Source: Herbidospora daliensis
Lineage (GTDB): Bacteria > Actinomycetota > Actinomycetes > Streptosporangiales > Streptosporangiaceae
Length of the DNA stretch: 64,000 bases
NCBI RefSeq assembly: GCF_001570585.1
Contig: NZ_BBXF01000001.1
Span: forward strand, 365,691 to 429,690
Direction of reading: 5' to 3'
Below, piece by piece: positions 1 through 12,245 of this stretch. Made by a program: the position numbers and the translations under genes. Position 1 is the stretch's first letter. Each line of letters opens with the position of its first letter. The notes below the pieces were generated by a model. That model was not told the origin of the DNA. It saw only the letters and a list, made by a program, of their open reading frames with translations, and did not search any database.

Positions 1-75
1 CCCACGGTTGAGTGAAAGTGGTGATGATAACCATGTGTGTCGGCGCTGATTGTAGGGACAGAAGAGGCAATCCGC

Positions 76-597
76 CTAGACCGGAATCTGCCGGGCGCGG
101 TGGCGGCGGACCGCGTCGCGGTTGGCGCACGGCTGGGAGCAGTAGCGCTGGCGCGCGGTGCGCGAGGTGTCGGCGAAGATCCGGTCGCAGCCCTCGACGG
201 CGCACCGGCCGAGCCGGTCCATGCCCCGGTTGACCAGGTGCATCGCCGTGCCCACCGCGATCAGCGCGAACAACACCGCGCCGAGCGGCTGCCGGTCGTC
301 GCGGTAGTGCAGGTGCCAGCCGTGGGCGTGGTCGGTGAGGCGGGGGTAGGCGGCCGAGCGGGCCAGCAGGTCGTTGAGCAGGGCGGCCTTCTCGCGCTCG
401 CCCGGGGCGTCGACGACGCGCGTCCACTCGCCGATGAGGGCGCGGGTGCGGTCGAGGTCGGCGGCGTCGACCGGCAGTTCCAGCACCAGCCCGGCCGCGC
501 GGCAGCGGCCGGCGAGGTCCTCGGGGGTGGCGGGCGGGTCGTTGGCCAGGCCGGCGGCGAAGTTCACCACATCCGCGCCGTAAGGGTTGAGGTGCAC
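76..597 (-). CDS. CGNR zinc-finger protein (ABATE/DUF1470 type)
   Basis: A 173-residue protein with an N-terminal helical region of the ABATE (stress-induced, DUF1470) type and a C-terminal CGNR-like zinc finger at about residues 132-167. The cysteines are spaced as CAVEGC and then CSQPC, followed by ANRDAVRRHR and a basic tail. The family is regarded as transcriptional or stress-response regulators in actinomycetes; its ligand and targets are unknown. The GTG at 597 is the only start giving the full ABATE region (HLNPYGADVVNFAAGLAND). No convincing ribosome binding site precedes it and only 26 bp separate it from the divergent acetyltransferase gene, so a leaderless message is likely. Confidence 0.85.
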   Translation of the reverse strand: MHLNPYGADVVNFAAGLANDPPATPEDLAGRCRAAGLVLELPVDAADLDRTRALIGEWTRVVDAPGEREKAALLNDLLARSAAYPRLTDHAHGWHLHYRDDRQPLGAVLFALIAVGTAMHLVNRGMDRLGRCAVEGCDRIFADTSRTARQRYCSQPCANRDAVRRHRARQIPV

Positions 598-623
598 AAG
601 CTCATTACAGCAGCCTGGACGTC
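598..623. promoter_or_regulatory. Very short divergent promoter region
   Basis: Only 26 bp separate the GTG of the CGNR gene (minus strand) from the ATG at 624 (plus strand). The stretch CATTACAG at about 603-610 can serve as a -10-like element on the plus strand, and its complement TGTAAT on the minus strand. Each is about the right distance from the opposing start codon for a leaderless transcript. This is inferred from spacing only. Confidence 0.3.
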
Positions 624-1088
624 ATGGTGCGAGGCGCAACAGAACATGACATCCCCGAACTGGTCCGGCTGAGGGCGCTGCTCTTCGACGACCTCGGCGG
701 CGACTTCTTCAACCCCGCCGACCCCGCCGCCGACTGGCGCGCCACCCTGGCGCAGGTCTTCGGCCGCAAGCTGGCCGAGCCCGACTGCCGCATCCTGGTC
801 GTGGACGCCCCCGAGGGCCTGGCCGCCTGCGGCATCGGCACGATCGAGCAGTGGTTCCCCGGCCCCCACTCCCGCAACGGGCGGATCGGCCACGTCATCG
901 GCATGGTCACCGACCCGGCCCACCGGCGGCGCGGGCACGGCCGGGCGGTCATGCTCGGCCTGCTCGGCTGGTTCCGCGACCGCGACGCCGTGCGGGTCGA
1001 CCTGACGGCCTCGCGGGAGGCCGAACCGCTCTACCGTTCGCTCGGCTTCGCCGGCCACCCCGACCCCCTGCTGTGCTGGAAGCCGTGA
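624..1088 (+). CDS. GNAT family N-acetyltransferase
   Basis: A 154-residue single-domain GNAT. The acetyl-CoA binding loop is visible as PAHRRRGHGRAVM (about residues 100-112, the RxxGxG/A signature), followed by the C-terminal EPLYRSLGF segment typical of the fold (about residues 134-142). It transfers an acetyl group from acetyl-CoA to an unknown amine. Its stop overlaps the GTG of the downstream MFS gene (GTGA at 1085-1088), so the two are translationally coupled; self-protection or modification of an exported compound is possible but unproven. Confidence 0.88.
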   Translation: MVRGATEHDIPELVRLRALLFDDLGGDFFNPADPAADWRATLAQVFGRKLAEPDCRILVVDAPEGLAACGIGTIEQWFPGPHSRNGRIGHVIGMVTDPAHRRRGHGRAVMLGLLGWFRDRDAVRVDLTASREAEPLYRSLGFAGHPDPLLCWKP

Positions 1089-2242
1089 CGCGTTACCGCT
1101 GGGTCGTCCTGGGGGCCGCGACCTTCACCCAGGCGGCGGCCGCGTTCTTCGTCCAGGGGATCGGCGCGATGGGCGTGTACCTGCAGCGGGACCTCGGCAT
1201 CGGCACGGCCCGGCTCGGCCTGCTGCTGTCGGCGGCCTACCTTCTCCCCCTGGCCGGGCTGGTGGTGGCGGGCCGGCTCATCGACCGGTACGACGAACGC
1301 CGGGTCGTCGGCGGCGGCGTGCTCCTGGTCGCCGCCGCGCTGGCCGCCGGGAGCGCGGCCCCCGGCTACCTCTCGCTGCTCGTCGTGCTGCTGGTCGTCG
1401 GAGCGGGCTACAGCACCGTCCAGCCGGGCGGCAGCACGTCGGTGGCGTCGTGGTTCGGCCCCGCCGAGCGCGGCCTGGCGATGGGGGTGCGGCAGGCGGG
1501 GCTGCCGCTCGGCGGGGTGCTGGCCGCGGCCGCGCTGCCCGCGCTCGCGGCGGCGCACGGCTGGCGGTCGACGCTGGCCGCCGGGGCGGTCGCGGCGCTG
1601 CTGGGGGCGGTCGCGTTCACGGTCTTCTGCCGGCCCGCGCCGGGACGGGCCGCCGTGCGGGCCCCGGCCCGGATGCGGCCGGAGCTGCTGCGGGAGCCGT
1701 ACATGCGGAAGATCGTGTTGTCGGGCACGGCCATGGTGTCGGTGCACAGCGGGCTGGGCGTCCTGACGGTGCTGCACCTGCACGGGGTGGCGTCGATGGA
1801 CCCGGCGTCGGCGGCGCTCGTCTACGTGGCGGTGCAGTGCGCCGGGGCGGCGGGCCGCGTCGTGCTGGCGGCGTGGAGCGACCGGCACCGATCGGGGCGC
1901 TACGCCTGTGTGCTGGTGTGCCTGGCCGCCGTCGTGGTCGGCCTGGCCGCGCTGGCGACCCCGCTCGGCCGCTCCCCCGTCGCGGCCTCGGCGCTGTTCG
2001 TCTGGCTGGGGTTCTTCGGGATCGGCTGGTACGGGCCCTGGGTCGCCTACGCCGCCGAGTCGGCCCCGCCCGGCCACACCGGCTTCGCCCTCGGGCTGGC
2101 CATGGCCGTCAACCAGGTCGCCGTCGTCGCGGCCCCGGCCGCCCTGGGCCTCCTCACCGATCTGACCGGCGGCTTCTCCGCCGCCTGGCTGCTGCTCGCC
2201 GTGCTGGCCGCCGTCACGCTGACGCGGACGGCCCGGCCATGA
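1085..2242 (+). CDS. MFS transporter
   Basis: 385 residues starting at GTG 1085 (VTRYRWVVLGAATF), with about 12 hydrophobic segments. A motif-A-like loop, GRLIDRYDERRVVGGG, sits after the second segment. It resembles the monocarboxylate/cyanate-type branch of the major facilitator superfamily; substrate unknown. The frame is open further upstream (to 851), but that part is a shadow of the acetyltransferase. The GTG overlaps the acetyltransferase stop, and the 3' end overlaps the convergent small gene by 29 bp. Confidence 0.88.
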   Translation: MTRYRWVVLGAATFTQAAAAFFVQGIGAMGVYLQRDLGIGTARLGLLLSAAYLLPLAGLVVAGRLIDRYDERRVVGGGVLLVAAALAAGSAAPGYLSLLVVLLVVGAGYSTVQPGGSTSVASWFGPAERGLAMGVRQAGLPLGGVLAAAALPALAAAHGWRSTLAAGAVAALLGAVAFTVFCRPAPGRAAVRAPARMRPELLREPYMRKIVLSGTAMVSVHSGLGVLTVLHLHGVASMDPASAALVYVAVQCAGAAGRVVLAAWSDRHRSGRYACVLVCLAAVVVGLAALATPLGRSPVAASALFVWLGFFGIGWYGPWVAYAAESAPPGHTGFALGLAMAVNQVAVVAAPAALGLLTDLTGGFSAAWLLLAVLAAVTLTRTARP

Positions 2243-2699
2243 CCAGCTCCGAGGGCAACCGCCGCAGTCCCCGGACGACGTCGGGCGTCGCCCCGAACGC
2301 CTCCGCCACCACCGGGTCGCTGCGCAGCAGGTGGGCCAGGTGGCGCAGCGCGTGGGCCGCCACGTCGCCGACCCGCAGGTCGTCGGGCGCGGGACGGGCG
2401 GGAGCAGCGCCCCGGGCGAGCCGGAACTCGGTCAGCTCCTCGGCGGGCCGGCGCGGGTCGGGATCGGGGCAGACGGCGTAGGTGAGCACCAGCCGGCCCT
2501 GCGGCTGGTAGCGCCAGCTGGTGGAGTGGACCACGGTGGTCTGGTCGTCGGCCGCCACCCCCACGTGGCGGCGGACCGCCTCGTCGGGCGTCTCGCCGTC
2601 GCGCAGCGCGGTCACCAGGCGGCGGTAGCGCCAGCCGCCCTCGTCGGCCCGGAGCACGAGGATCTCGACCGACAGCGGAACCAGCCCATGGTCGTCCAC
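2214..2699 (-). CDS. Hypothetical protein, possibly a degenerate Nudix-like domain
   Basis: A 161-residue protein whose first half (VEILVLRADEGGWRYRRLV, then GETPDEAVRRHVGV) has the strand-strand-helix look of a Nudix fold but lacks a recognisable GX5EX7REUXEEXGU box. I assign no enzyme activity. The second half is helical and rich in Ala, Pro and Arg. The start is GTG 2699, chosen because GGAGGG lies six bases upstream; the open frame runs back to 2804 but has no better site. The gene converges on and overlaps the MFS 3' end by 29 bp. Confidence 0.65.
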   Translation of the reverse strand: MDDHGLVPLSVEILVLRADEGGWRYRRLVTALRDGETPDEAVRRHVGVAADDQTTVVHSTSWRYQPQGRLVLTYAVCPDPDPRRPAEELTEFRLARGAAPARPAPDDLRVGDVAAHALRHLAHLLRSDPVVAEAFGATPDVVRGLRRLPSELVMAGPSASA

Positions 2700-2714
2700 G
2701 TGTAGCCCTCCACT

Positions 2715-2752
2715 TGTTGCGACCTGTATGCAGCAGCGTACTGATCGCAACA
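2715..2752. promoter_or_regulatory. Inverted repeat in the 2699/2822 divergent region
   Basis: TGTTGCGA (2715-2722) and TCGCAACA (2745-2752) form an 8-bp inverted repeat with a 22-bp gap between the divergent genes starting at 2699 (minus) and 2822 (plus). It is a candidate operator or overlapping promoter element. No regulator is encoded next to it. Confidence 0.35.
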
Positions 2753-2821
2753 TGGTGCTTGATCCGCGGGCGGCGATATGGGTGCAATTGCGGAAGGGAA
2801 CCAACGAGAGGCGGACCGCCC

Positions 2822-3961
2822 ATGCCGGGACTGCTCGTGCTGATGGGGTCGGGCGAGACCAGCCCCACGATGGTCGAGGTCCACCGGTCCGCCGCCCGCA
2901 CGCTAGGCCGGCATCCGCGGGCCGTGCTGCTGGACACCCCCTACGCCTTCCAGGAGAACGCCGCCGACATCACCGCCCGCGCCCGCGCCTACTTCGCCCG
3001 CAGCGTCGGCCTCGACGTGATCGCCGGCGACGACGTCGCCGGGGCCGACTGGGTCTTCTCCGGCCCCGGCAGCCCCACCTACGCCCTCGACCGCTGGTCG
3101 GCGGGGCCGATCGGGGCCGACCTGCGCGCCCGTGTGGCCGCCCGGCGCGGCGTCACCGTGCTCGCCTCGGCCGCCGCCTGCACCGCCGGGGTCGCCGCCG
3201 TCCCCGTGTACGAGATCTACAAGGTCGGCGCCGACCCCCACTGGCGGGAGGGCCTCGACCTGCTCGGCCCCCTCGGGCTGCGGGTCGTGGTGATCCCCCA
3301 CTACGACAACGCCGAGGGCGGCACCCACGACACGCGCTACTGCTACCTGGGCGAGCGCCGCCTGACCGCGATGGAGGCCGAACTCCCCGGCGACGTCGCG
3401 ATCCTGGGCGTCGACGAGCACACCGCCGTCACCGTCGACCTCGACGACGGCCGGGTCACCGTGTCCGGCCGGGGCGCGCTGACCGTCCGCCGCCACGGCG
3501 CGCAGACGCGGTTCCCCGCCGGGACCGTCACCGACCTGCCCGGCCTCACCCGCGGCGGCGGCCCCGCCACCCGCGCTCCTGCTCCCGCCGGGGCCCAGGT
3601 CACCCTCGCGGAGCTCATGGCCGCCTGCGCGGGCCGGTTCGAGGCGGCGCTGTCGGCGTACGACGGCCCGGCCGCCGCCTCGGCGGTGCTCGACCTGGAG
3701 GCGGAGATCGTCACGTGGGCGGCCGACACCGAGGCCGACGAGGGCGGCGTCGACCAGGCGCGCGACGCCCTCCGGCTGATGATCGCCCGGCTCGGCGCGT
3801 CGGCGGGCCGCGCCGAGCGCGTCGTCGCGGCCGTGGTCGCGCTCCGTTCGGAACTGCGCGCGAAGGGCGGCTACGCGGCGGCCGACGAGCTCCGGCGGGC
3901 GCTCGCGGCGGCCGGGGTGAGCGTCCACGACACCGGCGAGGGCCCCCGCTGGGCCTTCTGA
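2822..3961 (+). CDS. Peptidase S51-like protein with CysRS-like C-terminal domain
   Basis: 379 residues from ATG 2822. The first ~240 residues look like a peptidase S51/cyanophycinase-type alpha/beta hydrolase: LLVLMGSGETSP at the N-terminus, a GPGSPTYAL turn near residue 83 and ASAAACTAG near residue 120, where a nucleophile elbow would sit. A Pro/Ala-rich linker follows. The last ~75 residues (RDALRLMIARLGAS..., then KGGYAAADELRRALAAAGVSVHDTGEGPRW) closely match the extreme C-terminal domain of cysteinyl-tRNA synthetase. No synthetase catalytic core is present, so it is not a CysRS. Whether the S51-like part is an active peptidase is uncertain. Confidence 0.75.
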   Translation: MPGLLVLMGSGETSPTMVEVHRSAARTLGRHPRAVLLDTPYAFQENAADITARARAYFARSVGLDVIAGDDVAGADWVFSGPGSPTYALDRWSAGPIGADLRARVAARRGVTVLASAAACTAGVAAVPVYEIYKVGADPHWREGLDLLGPLGLRVVVIPHYDNAEGGTHDTRYCYLGERRLTAMEAELPGDVAILGVDEHTAVTVDLDDGRVTVSGRGALTVRRHGAQTRFPAGTVTDLPGLTRGGGPATRAPAPAGAQVTLAELMAACAGRFEAALSAYDGPAAASAVLDLEAEIVTWAADTEADEGGVDQARDALRLMIARLGASAGRAERVVAAVVALRSELRAKGGYAAADELRRALAAAGVSVHDTGEGPRWAF

Positions 3962-3978
3962 GCCGGGCGGGAACGCCG

Positions 3979-4011
3979 GTGGAGCCGGCCGCCACGGGCG
4001 ACCGGCTCCAC
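3979..4011. terminator. Hairpin between convergent genes
   Basis: GTGGAGCCGG (3979-3988) pairs with CCGGCTCCAC (4002-4011), a 10-bp stem with a 13-base loop. It lies between the 3' ends of the plus-strand S51-like gene and the minus-strand ThuA gene, so it can terminate both. There is no T-tract, as usual in high-GC actinomycetes. Confidence 0.6.
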
Positions 4012-4034
4012 GCGGGTACTACGTCAGGCCGGGA

Positions 4035-5837
4035 TCAGACCCGGGTCCACTTCTGGTTGTTGCCGCCGTGGCAGGTGTAGATCTGCAGCCGGGAGCCGTT
4101 CGCGGTGCCGGAGCCCACGATGTCCAGGCACTTGTTCGCGCCGATGGCGGTGATGGTGCCGTCGGAGTTCAGGCGCCACTTCTGGTTGTTCTGGCCGTTG
4201 CAGTCCCAGATGCTGACCGTGGCTCCGTTGGCGGTGCTGTTGCCGCTCACGTCCAGGCACTTGTTGCCGTAGACCCGCAGCTCGTTCGCGCTGGTGGAGG
4301 TCCAGCGCTGGTTGTTCTGGCCGTTGCAGTCCCAAATCTGCACGATCGCGCCGTTGTTCTGCGAGGCACCGCTGATGTCCAGGCACCGGTTCGACGCCAC
4401 GCCGCGCAGGGCGCTGGTGGTGCCGGTCGAGGGCGACGGGGACGGCGAGGCCGACGGGGACGGGGAGGGCGAGACGGTCGTCAGTTCCTTGATGCGGATG
4501 TTGCGGTACTGCACCACGTCGGGGGAACCGTGCTGCTGGATGCCGATGTACCCCTGCGTGAGCGAGCGGCTGGAAACGGTGTTGGTGAAGTCGTTGATCT
4601 TGGTGCCGTTCAGGAAGACCTGGAGCCGCTCACCCTCTACGAGCAGCTCGTAGGTGTTCCAGCTGCCCGGCGGGTTCAGGGCGGCGTCGCGGGCGGTGAT
4701 GTCGGCCGCCTTGAAGCCGTAGATCGCGCCCGTCGTCTTGTCGGCGCTGTCGGTGGCGTCGATCTGCACCTCGTGCCCGGTGTCGAGCGCCCCCTGGGCG
4801 CTGCTCGGGGTGGGGAAGCCCACGATGACGCCGGAGTTGGAGTCGCCGGTCAGCTTCCAGTCGAGCTTGAGCGAGTAGGAGCCGAACTGCTTGGTGCTGT
4901 ACCACAACATGCCCATGCCGCCGGAGGAGGTCAGCGTGCCCCCGCTGTTGGAGAACGAGCCGGGACCGACCTGCTGCCAGCCCGTCGTCGAGCCGTTGTA
5001 CAGCGAGGTGTAGCCGGTCTCGGGGCGGCAGTCGGCGTTGGCGGCCTTGGCCGCGTACTTGATGCCACCGAGCAGCAGGGTGCGGAAGTTGGAGTCGGAG
5101 TACGACTCCTGCGTGTGGCCGAGGCCGGTGTAGAACGCGCGGCCGTTCGACTGCGGGTGGCACCAGGTGATCGGGTGGTCGCCCATGCCGCCGCCGCTGT
5201 AGGTGCTCTCGTCCAGGTTCTGGAGAACCTTCACGTTCGGGCGGGGGTTGCTGCGGTAGCTGTACCACTCGTCGGTGCGCGACCAGGTCGCGCCCAGGTG
5301 GGCGGTGGCCGCGTGGGCCCGGTCCTCGTTGCGGACGGTGGCCTGCTGGATCGCGGGGTGGCTGTTGAACCAGGCGCCCACGAGCTGGCCGTAGTAGGAC
5401 CAGTTGTACTCGGTGTCGGCGGCCGCGTGGACGCCGACGTAACCGCCGCCGCCGTCCACCCAGGTCTGGAAGGCCGACTGCTGGGTGTCGTTCAGCACGT
5501 CGCCGGTCGTGCTGAGGAACACCACCGCCTTGTACTGGGAGAGGTTGCCGGCGTTGAAGGCGCTGGAGTCCTCGGTGGAGTCGACCGTGAAGTCGTTGGC
5601 CGCGCCGATGTCGCGGATGGCCTGGGTGCCGACCGCGATCGAGTCGTGCCGGAAACCGGCCGTCTTGGAGAAGACGAGAATCTTGAAGGCGGCGGCGTTG
5701 GCGGGAACGGCCGGGACCAGGGTCGCGGCGGCGGCGGTGGTAACGGCCATCGCGGTCAGCGCCAGGCGCCGCAGCGCCGATGGCCTCCGGTCGCCGCCCA
5801 CGCGCCCGTGTGCGGCAGAGGTCAGATGTCGCAGCAT
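4035..5837 (-). CDS. Secreted ThuA-domain / DUF1080 protein with ricin-B lectin module
   Basis: 600 residues. Signal peptide about 1-47 (ending PANAAA). ThuA-like domain about 50-270 (ILVFSKTAGFRHDSI at its start, VGVHAAADTE mid-domain). DUF1080 (3-keto-disaccharide hydrolase/laminin-G-like) about 285-455 (YNGSTTGWQQV, IYGFKAADI). A PSPSPSASPSPSPS linker leads to a three-repeat ricin-B module about 477-600 ([20 protein letters not shown]). Known ThuA/DUF1080 pairs act on oxidised or keto sugars; the lectin suggests action at polysaccharide. GGAAGGA lies eight bases before ATG 5837. The upstream gene in the same orientation encodes a secreted PQQ-type sugar dehydrogenase, which would supply an oxidised substrate. 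Confidence 0.9.
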   Translation of the reverse strand: MLRHLTSAAHGRVGGDRRPSALRRLALTAMAVTTAAAATLVPAVPANAAAFKILVFSKTAGFRHDSIAVGTQAIRDIGAANDFTVDSTEDSSAFNAGNLSQYKAVVFLSTTGDVLNDTQQSAFQTWVDGGGGYVGVHAAADTEYNWSYYGQLVGAWFNSHPAIQQATVRNEDRAHAATAHLGATWSRTDEWYSYRSNPRPNVKVLQNLDESTYSGGGMGDHPITWCHPQSNGRAFYTGLGHTQESYSDSNFRTLLLGGIKYAAKAANADCRPETGYTSLYNGSTTGWQQVGPGSFSNSGGTLTSSGGMGMLWYSTKQFGSYSLKLDWKLTGDSNSGVIVGFPTPSSAQGALDTGHEVQIDATDSADKTTGAIYGFKAADITARDAALNPPGSWNTYELLVEGERLQVFLNGTKINDFTNTVSSRSLTQGYIGIQQHGSPDVVQYRNIRIKELTTVSPSPSPSASPSPSPSTGTTSALRGVASNRCLDISGASQNNGAIVQIWDCNGQNNQRWTSTSANELRVYGNKCLDVSGNSTANGATVSIWDCNGQNNQKWRLNSDGTITAIGANKCLDIVGSGTANGSRLQIYTCHGGNNQKWTRV

Positions 5838-5855
5838 TGGGAGTGTCCTTCCGTC

Positions 5856-5887
5856 GTGACGCCCGGCGCGGCCGCGCCGGGCGTCAC
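5856..5887. terminator. 32-bp perfect palindrome between 5918 and 5837 genes
   Basis: A perfect 32-bp palindrome with arms GTGACGCCCGGCGCGG and its complement lies between the stop of the PQQ-type dehydrogenase gene and the start of the ThuA gene, both on the minus strand. It can fold into a very stable hairpin without a loop spacer. It probably terminates or attenuates readthrough; a DNA-binding role is not excluded. Confidence 0.6.
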
Positions 5888-5917
5888 ATCATTGGTGTTG
5901 TGGTGGGGCGGAGGACC

Positions 5918-9008
<3,091 letters not shown>

Positions 9009-9026
9009 CATCCGGCGCCCAGATGA

Positions 9027-10634
<1,608 letters not shown>

Positions 10635-10643
10635 CCGGAGCCG

Positions 10644-10674
10644 CCCCGGGGCGCGGTGATCCCGCGCCCCGGGG
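10644..10674. terminator. Bidirectional terminator hairpin
   Basis: CCCCGGGGCGCGG (10644-10656) pairs with CCGCGCCCCGGGG (10662-10674), a 13-bp perfect stem with a five-base loop. It sits between the convergent GH54 gene and the lipoprotein gene ending at 10675, so it can serve both. Confidence 0.75.
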
Positions 10675-11184
10675 TCAGCCCGCCTTCGCGGCCTGTTCAC
10701 GGGCGGCCTCGCCGATCGCGGTGAGGTGGTCTCCCGAGCCGCTGACGACGACGAGGTGGTCCTCGGTGAACACGGCGACGTCCGTCGTGCCGCCGCGGGT
10801 CACCACGTTGGACGGGCCGGGCCGCGACTCCACCTTCCCCGCCGACGAGCACTCCGCGTAGAAGCGCTTGAAGGTCTGGAAGACGTCCGTGCCCGACACG
10901 ACCACCTCCGAGACCGACGCCCCACCCGCCGACGAGAACACCCGGAACCGCACCCGGGCGTCGTCCGGGGCGATGGCACGTTTCCCACACGGCACCAGCG
11001 CCTCGTCGAGGTCGGCCCAGCGGGTGTCGCCGGTCGAGTCCGCCGTCCAGGGCCCGCCGGGCAGTTGCGCGGCGTCGAGCAGCACCTGCGGCGGCGGCGG
11101 ACTCGCCGCGACCGGTTCCGTCTCCCCGGTGCAGGCGGACAACCCGGCCGCCGCGACCGCGACGGCGAGCACCCATCGGCTCAT
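10675..11184 (-). CDS. Lipoprotein with sensor-like extracytoplasmic domain
   Basis: 169 residues from ATG 11184 with an AGGAGG site six bases upstream. A lipoprotein signal is present (VAVAAAGLSACTGE; lipobox LSAC, Cys about 20). The exported domain resembles the PknH_C-like sensor lipoproteins of actinobacteria (LLDAAQLPGGPW, a two-cysteine pattern VPCGKR ... YAECSS, and VVVSGSGDHLTAIGEAA near the end); its role is unknown. It is the last gene of the SARP-led cluster, overlapping the MauE-like gene by ATGA. The same frame stays open far upstream to 12246, but that is a shadow of the membrane-protein genes. Confidence 0.75.
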   Translation of the reverse strand: MSRWVLAVAVAAAGLSACTGETEPVAASPPPPQVLLDAAQLPGGPWTADSTGDTRWADLDEALVPCGKRAIAPDDARVRFRVFSSAGGASVSEVVVSGTDVFQTFKRFYAECSSAGKVESRPGPSNVVTRGGTTDVAVFTEDHLVVVSGSGDHLTAIGEAAREQAAKAG

Positions 11185-11678
11185 CTGGTCCTCCTCTGGG
11201 ACGACGAAGAAACGGCCAGCACCGAGGCCGCGACGACCGCCAGCAGGGCCGCGAACCCGGCCAGGGCCAGGTGCAGCAGGCGGACGGTCACCGTCTCGGG
11301 CACCGGCGCCGCGCCCGCCGCCATCGCGGCGCTCGCGACGGCCCAGCCGGCGCCGAGGCCCGCCTTGGCCGGGGACACGGGGGTGACCGCGTCGAGGCAG
11401 CCGCACGGGACCCGGCCGCGGGCCCGCAGCAGGATCAGGAGATACCCGGCCAGCAGGGCGTGCCACACCGCGGCCGCCGCCCAGACGTACCGCCCGGGGT
11501 CTCCCCCGAGCCAGCAGGCGACCACCGCGACGCCGAGCACCGGCCCGGCCACGGCGGCGGCGCGGAGCGCCCAGGCGGGCAGCAGGCCGTGGGCGCGGGT
11601 GACCTCCCCCGCGCCGAGGAACGCCGCCGCCACGAGGAGCAGCGCGCCGGCCAGGGCCACGTCGGCGACCAGGATCAT
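11181..11678 (-). CDS. MauE/DoxX-like redox-associated membrane protein
   Basis: 165 residues with four hydrophobic segments. One conserved-looking cysteine pair, RVPCGCLD (about residues 90-97), lies in a loop, as in MauE-family proteins, which help form disulfides or maturate the methylamine dehydrogenase light chain. In this cluster it would work with the MauD/TlpA-like protein on the Tat-exported cysteine-rich product. It overlaps the lipoprotein gene by ATGA and follows the membrane-protein gene by three bases. Confidence 0.8.
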   Translation of the reverse strand: MILVADVALAGALLLVAAAFLGAGEVTRAHGLLPAWALRAAAVAGPVLGVAVVACWLGGDPGRYVWAAAAVWHALLAGYLLILLRARGRVPCGCLDAVTPVSPAKAGLGAGWAVASAAMAAGAAPVPETVTVRLLHLALAGFAALLAVVAASVLAVSSSSQRRTR

Positions 11679-11681
11679 CGT

Positions 11682-12170
11682 TCACCACCCCAGGAGCACG
11701 ACCAGCAGCACGGCCAGGAACCCGGCCGCGCACCACCGGCCCACCCATCCGAGCCGCCCCAGCAGGTGGCGGTCCCACCGGGCCGGGTCGCCGCTCAGCG
11801 ACCGGGTCAGCGGCATCAGCACCCGGCCCAGGCCGAACCCGAGCCCGGCCAGCACCCCGGGGAGCAGCCCGCCGACGAGCACGACGGCCAGCACCAGGGC
11901 GTGCGGGAGCGCGGTCGGCGAGAACGTGCGCACGCCGGTGCCCATCTCGAAGCCGAACTGGAACGGGCCCTCGAACCGGCTGCGCGGGATGATCTCCTGC
12001 GGCACCAGCCTGCGGTTCTGGATCAGCGACAGCGGGCGTCCGGCCAGCTCGAAGGCGAGCAGCACCGCGACGACCGGGATCAGCGCCCAGGTCCGCCCGA
12101 TCTCCGGCACCACCGAGACGAGACCGCCGAAGGCCCCCGCGACCGTGCCCGACACCAGCCCGCCCAGCAT
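11682..12170 (-). CDS. Cluster-specific polytopic membrane protein (start uncertain)
   Basis: From ATG 12170 this gives 162 residues with four or five membrane segments (GTVAGAFGGLVSVV, WALIPVVAVLLAF, HALVLAVVLVGGLLPGVLAG, AAGFLAVLLVVLLGW) and a conserved-looking loop RPLSLIQNRRLVPQEIIPRSRFEGPFQF. Function unknown. The start is a problem: the frame is open for 24 more codons upstream to a TGA at 12245-12243, and the extra segment (about SADLLTSPVWRGQLTAFSSG) looks like genuine protein. It contains no ATG, GTG or TTG, and ATG 12170 has no good ribosome binding site. Either translation begins at a CTG, or the TGA is read through (see findings). Confidence 0.65.
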   Translation of the reverse strand: MLGGLVSGTVAGAFGGLVSVVPEIGRTWALIPVVAVLLAFELAGRPLSLIQNRRLVPQEIIPRSRFEGPFQFGFEMGTGVRTFSPTALPHALVLAVVLVGGLLPGVLAGLGFGLGRVLMPLTRSLSGDPARWDRHLLGRLGWVGRWCAAGFLAVLLVVLLGW

Positions 12171-12217
12171 CAGCCCGGACGAGAACGCCGTGAGTTGTCC
12201 CCGCCAGACCGGCGAGG

Positions 12218-12245
12218 TCAGCAGATCCGCTGAGTTGAGGCTTCA
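12218..12245 (-). other. In-frame TGA with SECIS-resembling hairpin
   Basis: TGA at 12245-12243 ends the 50-residue ORF and is in frame with the downstream membrane-protein ORF. Nine bases later the RNA can fold TCAGC-GGATCT-GCTGA (12233-12218). Its apical GCGGAUCUGC differs at two positions from GCAGGUCUGC of the E. coli fdhF SECIS, but the bulged U of that element is not evident. The selenocysteine genes begin 2.7 kb upstream. This is a candidate only. Confidence 0.25.

Noticed and set aside
851-1084. Upstream extension of the MFS reading frame
   Set aside because: It overlaps the acetyltransferase in another frame, is Arg/Pro-rich shadow sequence, and GTG 1085 gives a normal first membrane segment.
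2822-3961. Annotating the fusion protein as cysteinyl-tRNA synthetase
   Set aside because: Only the C-terminal ~75 residues match; the HIGH and KMSKS catalytic regions are absent.
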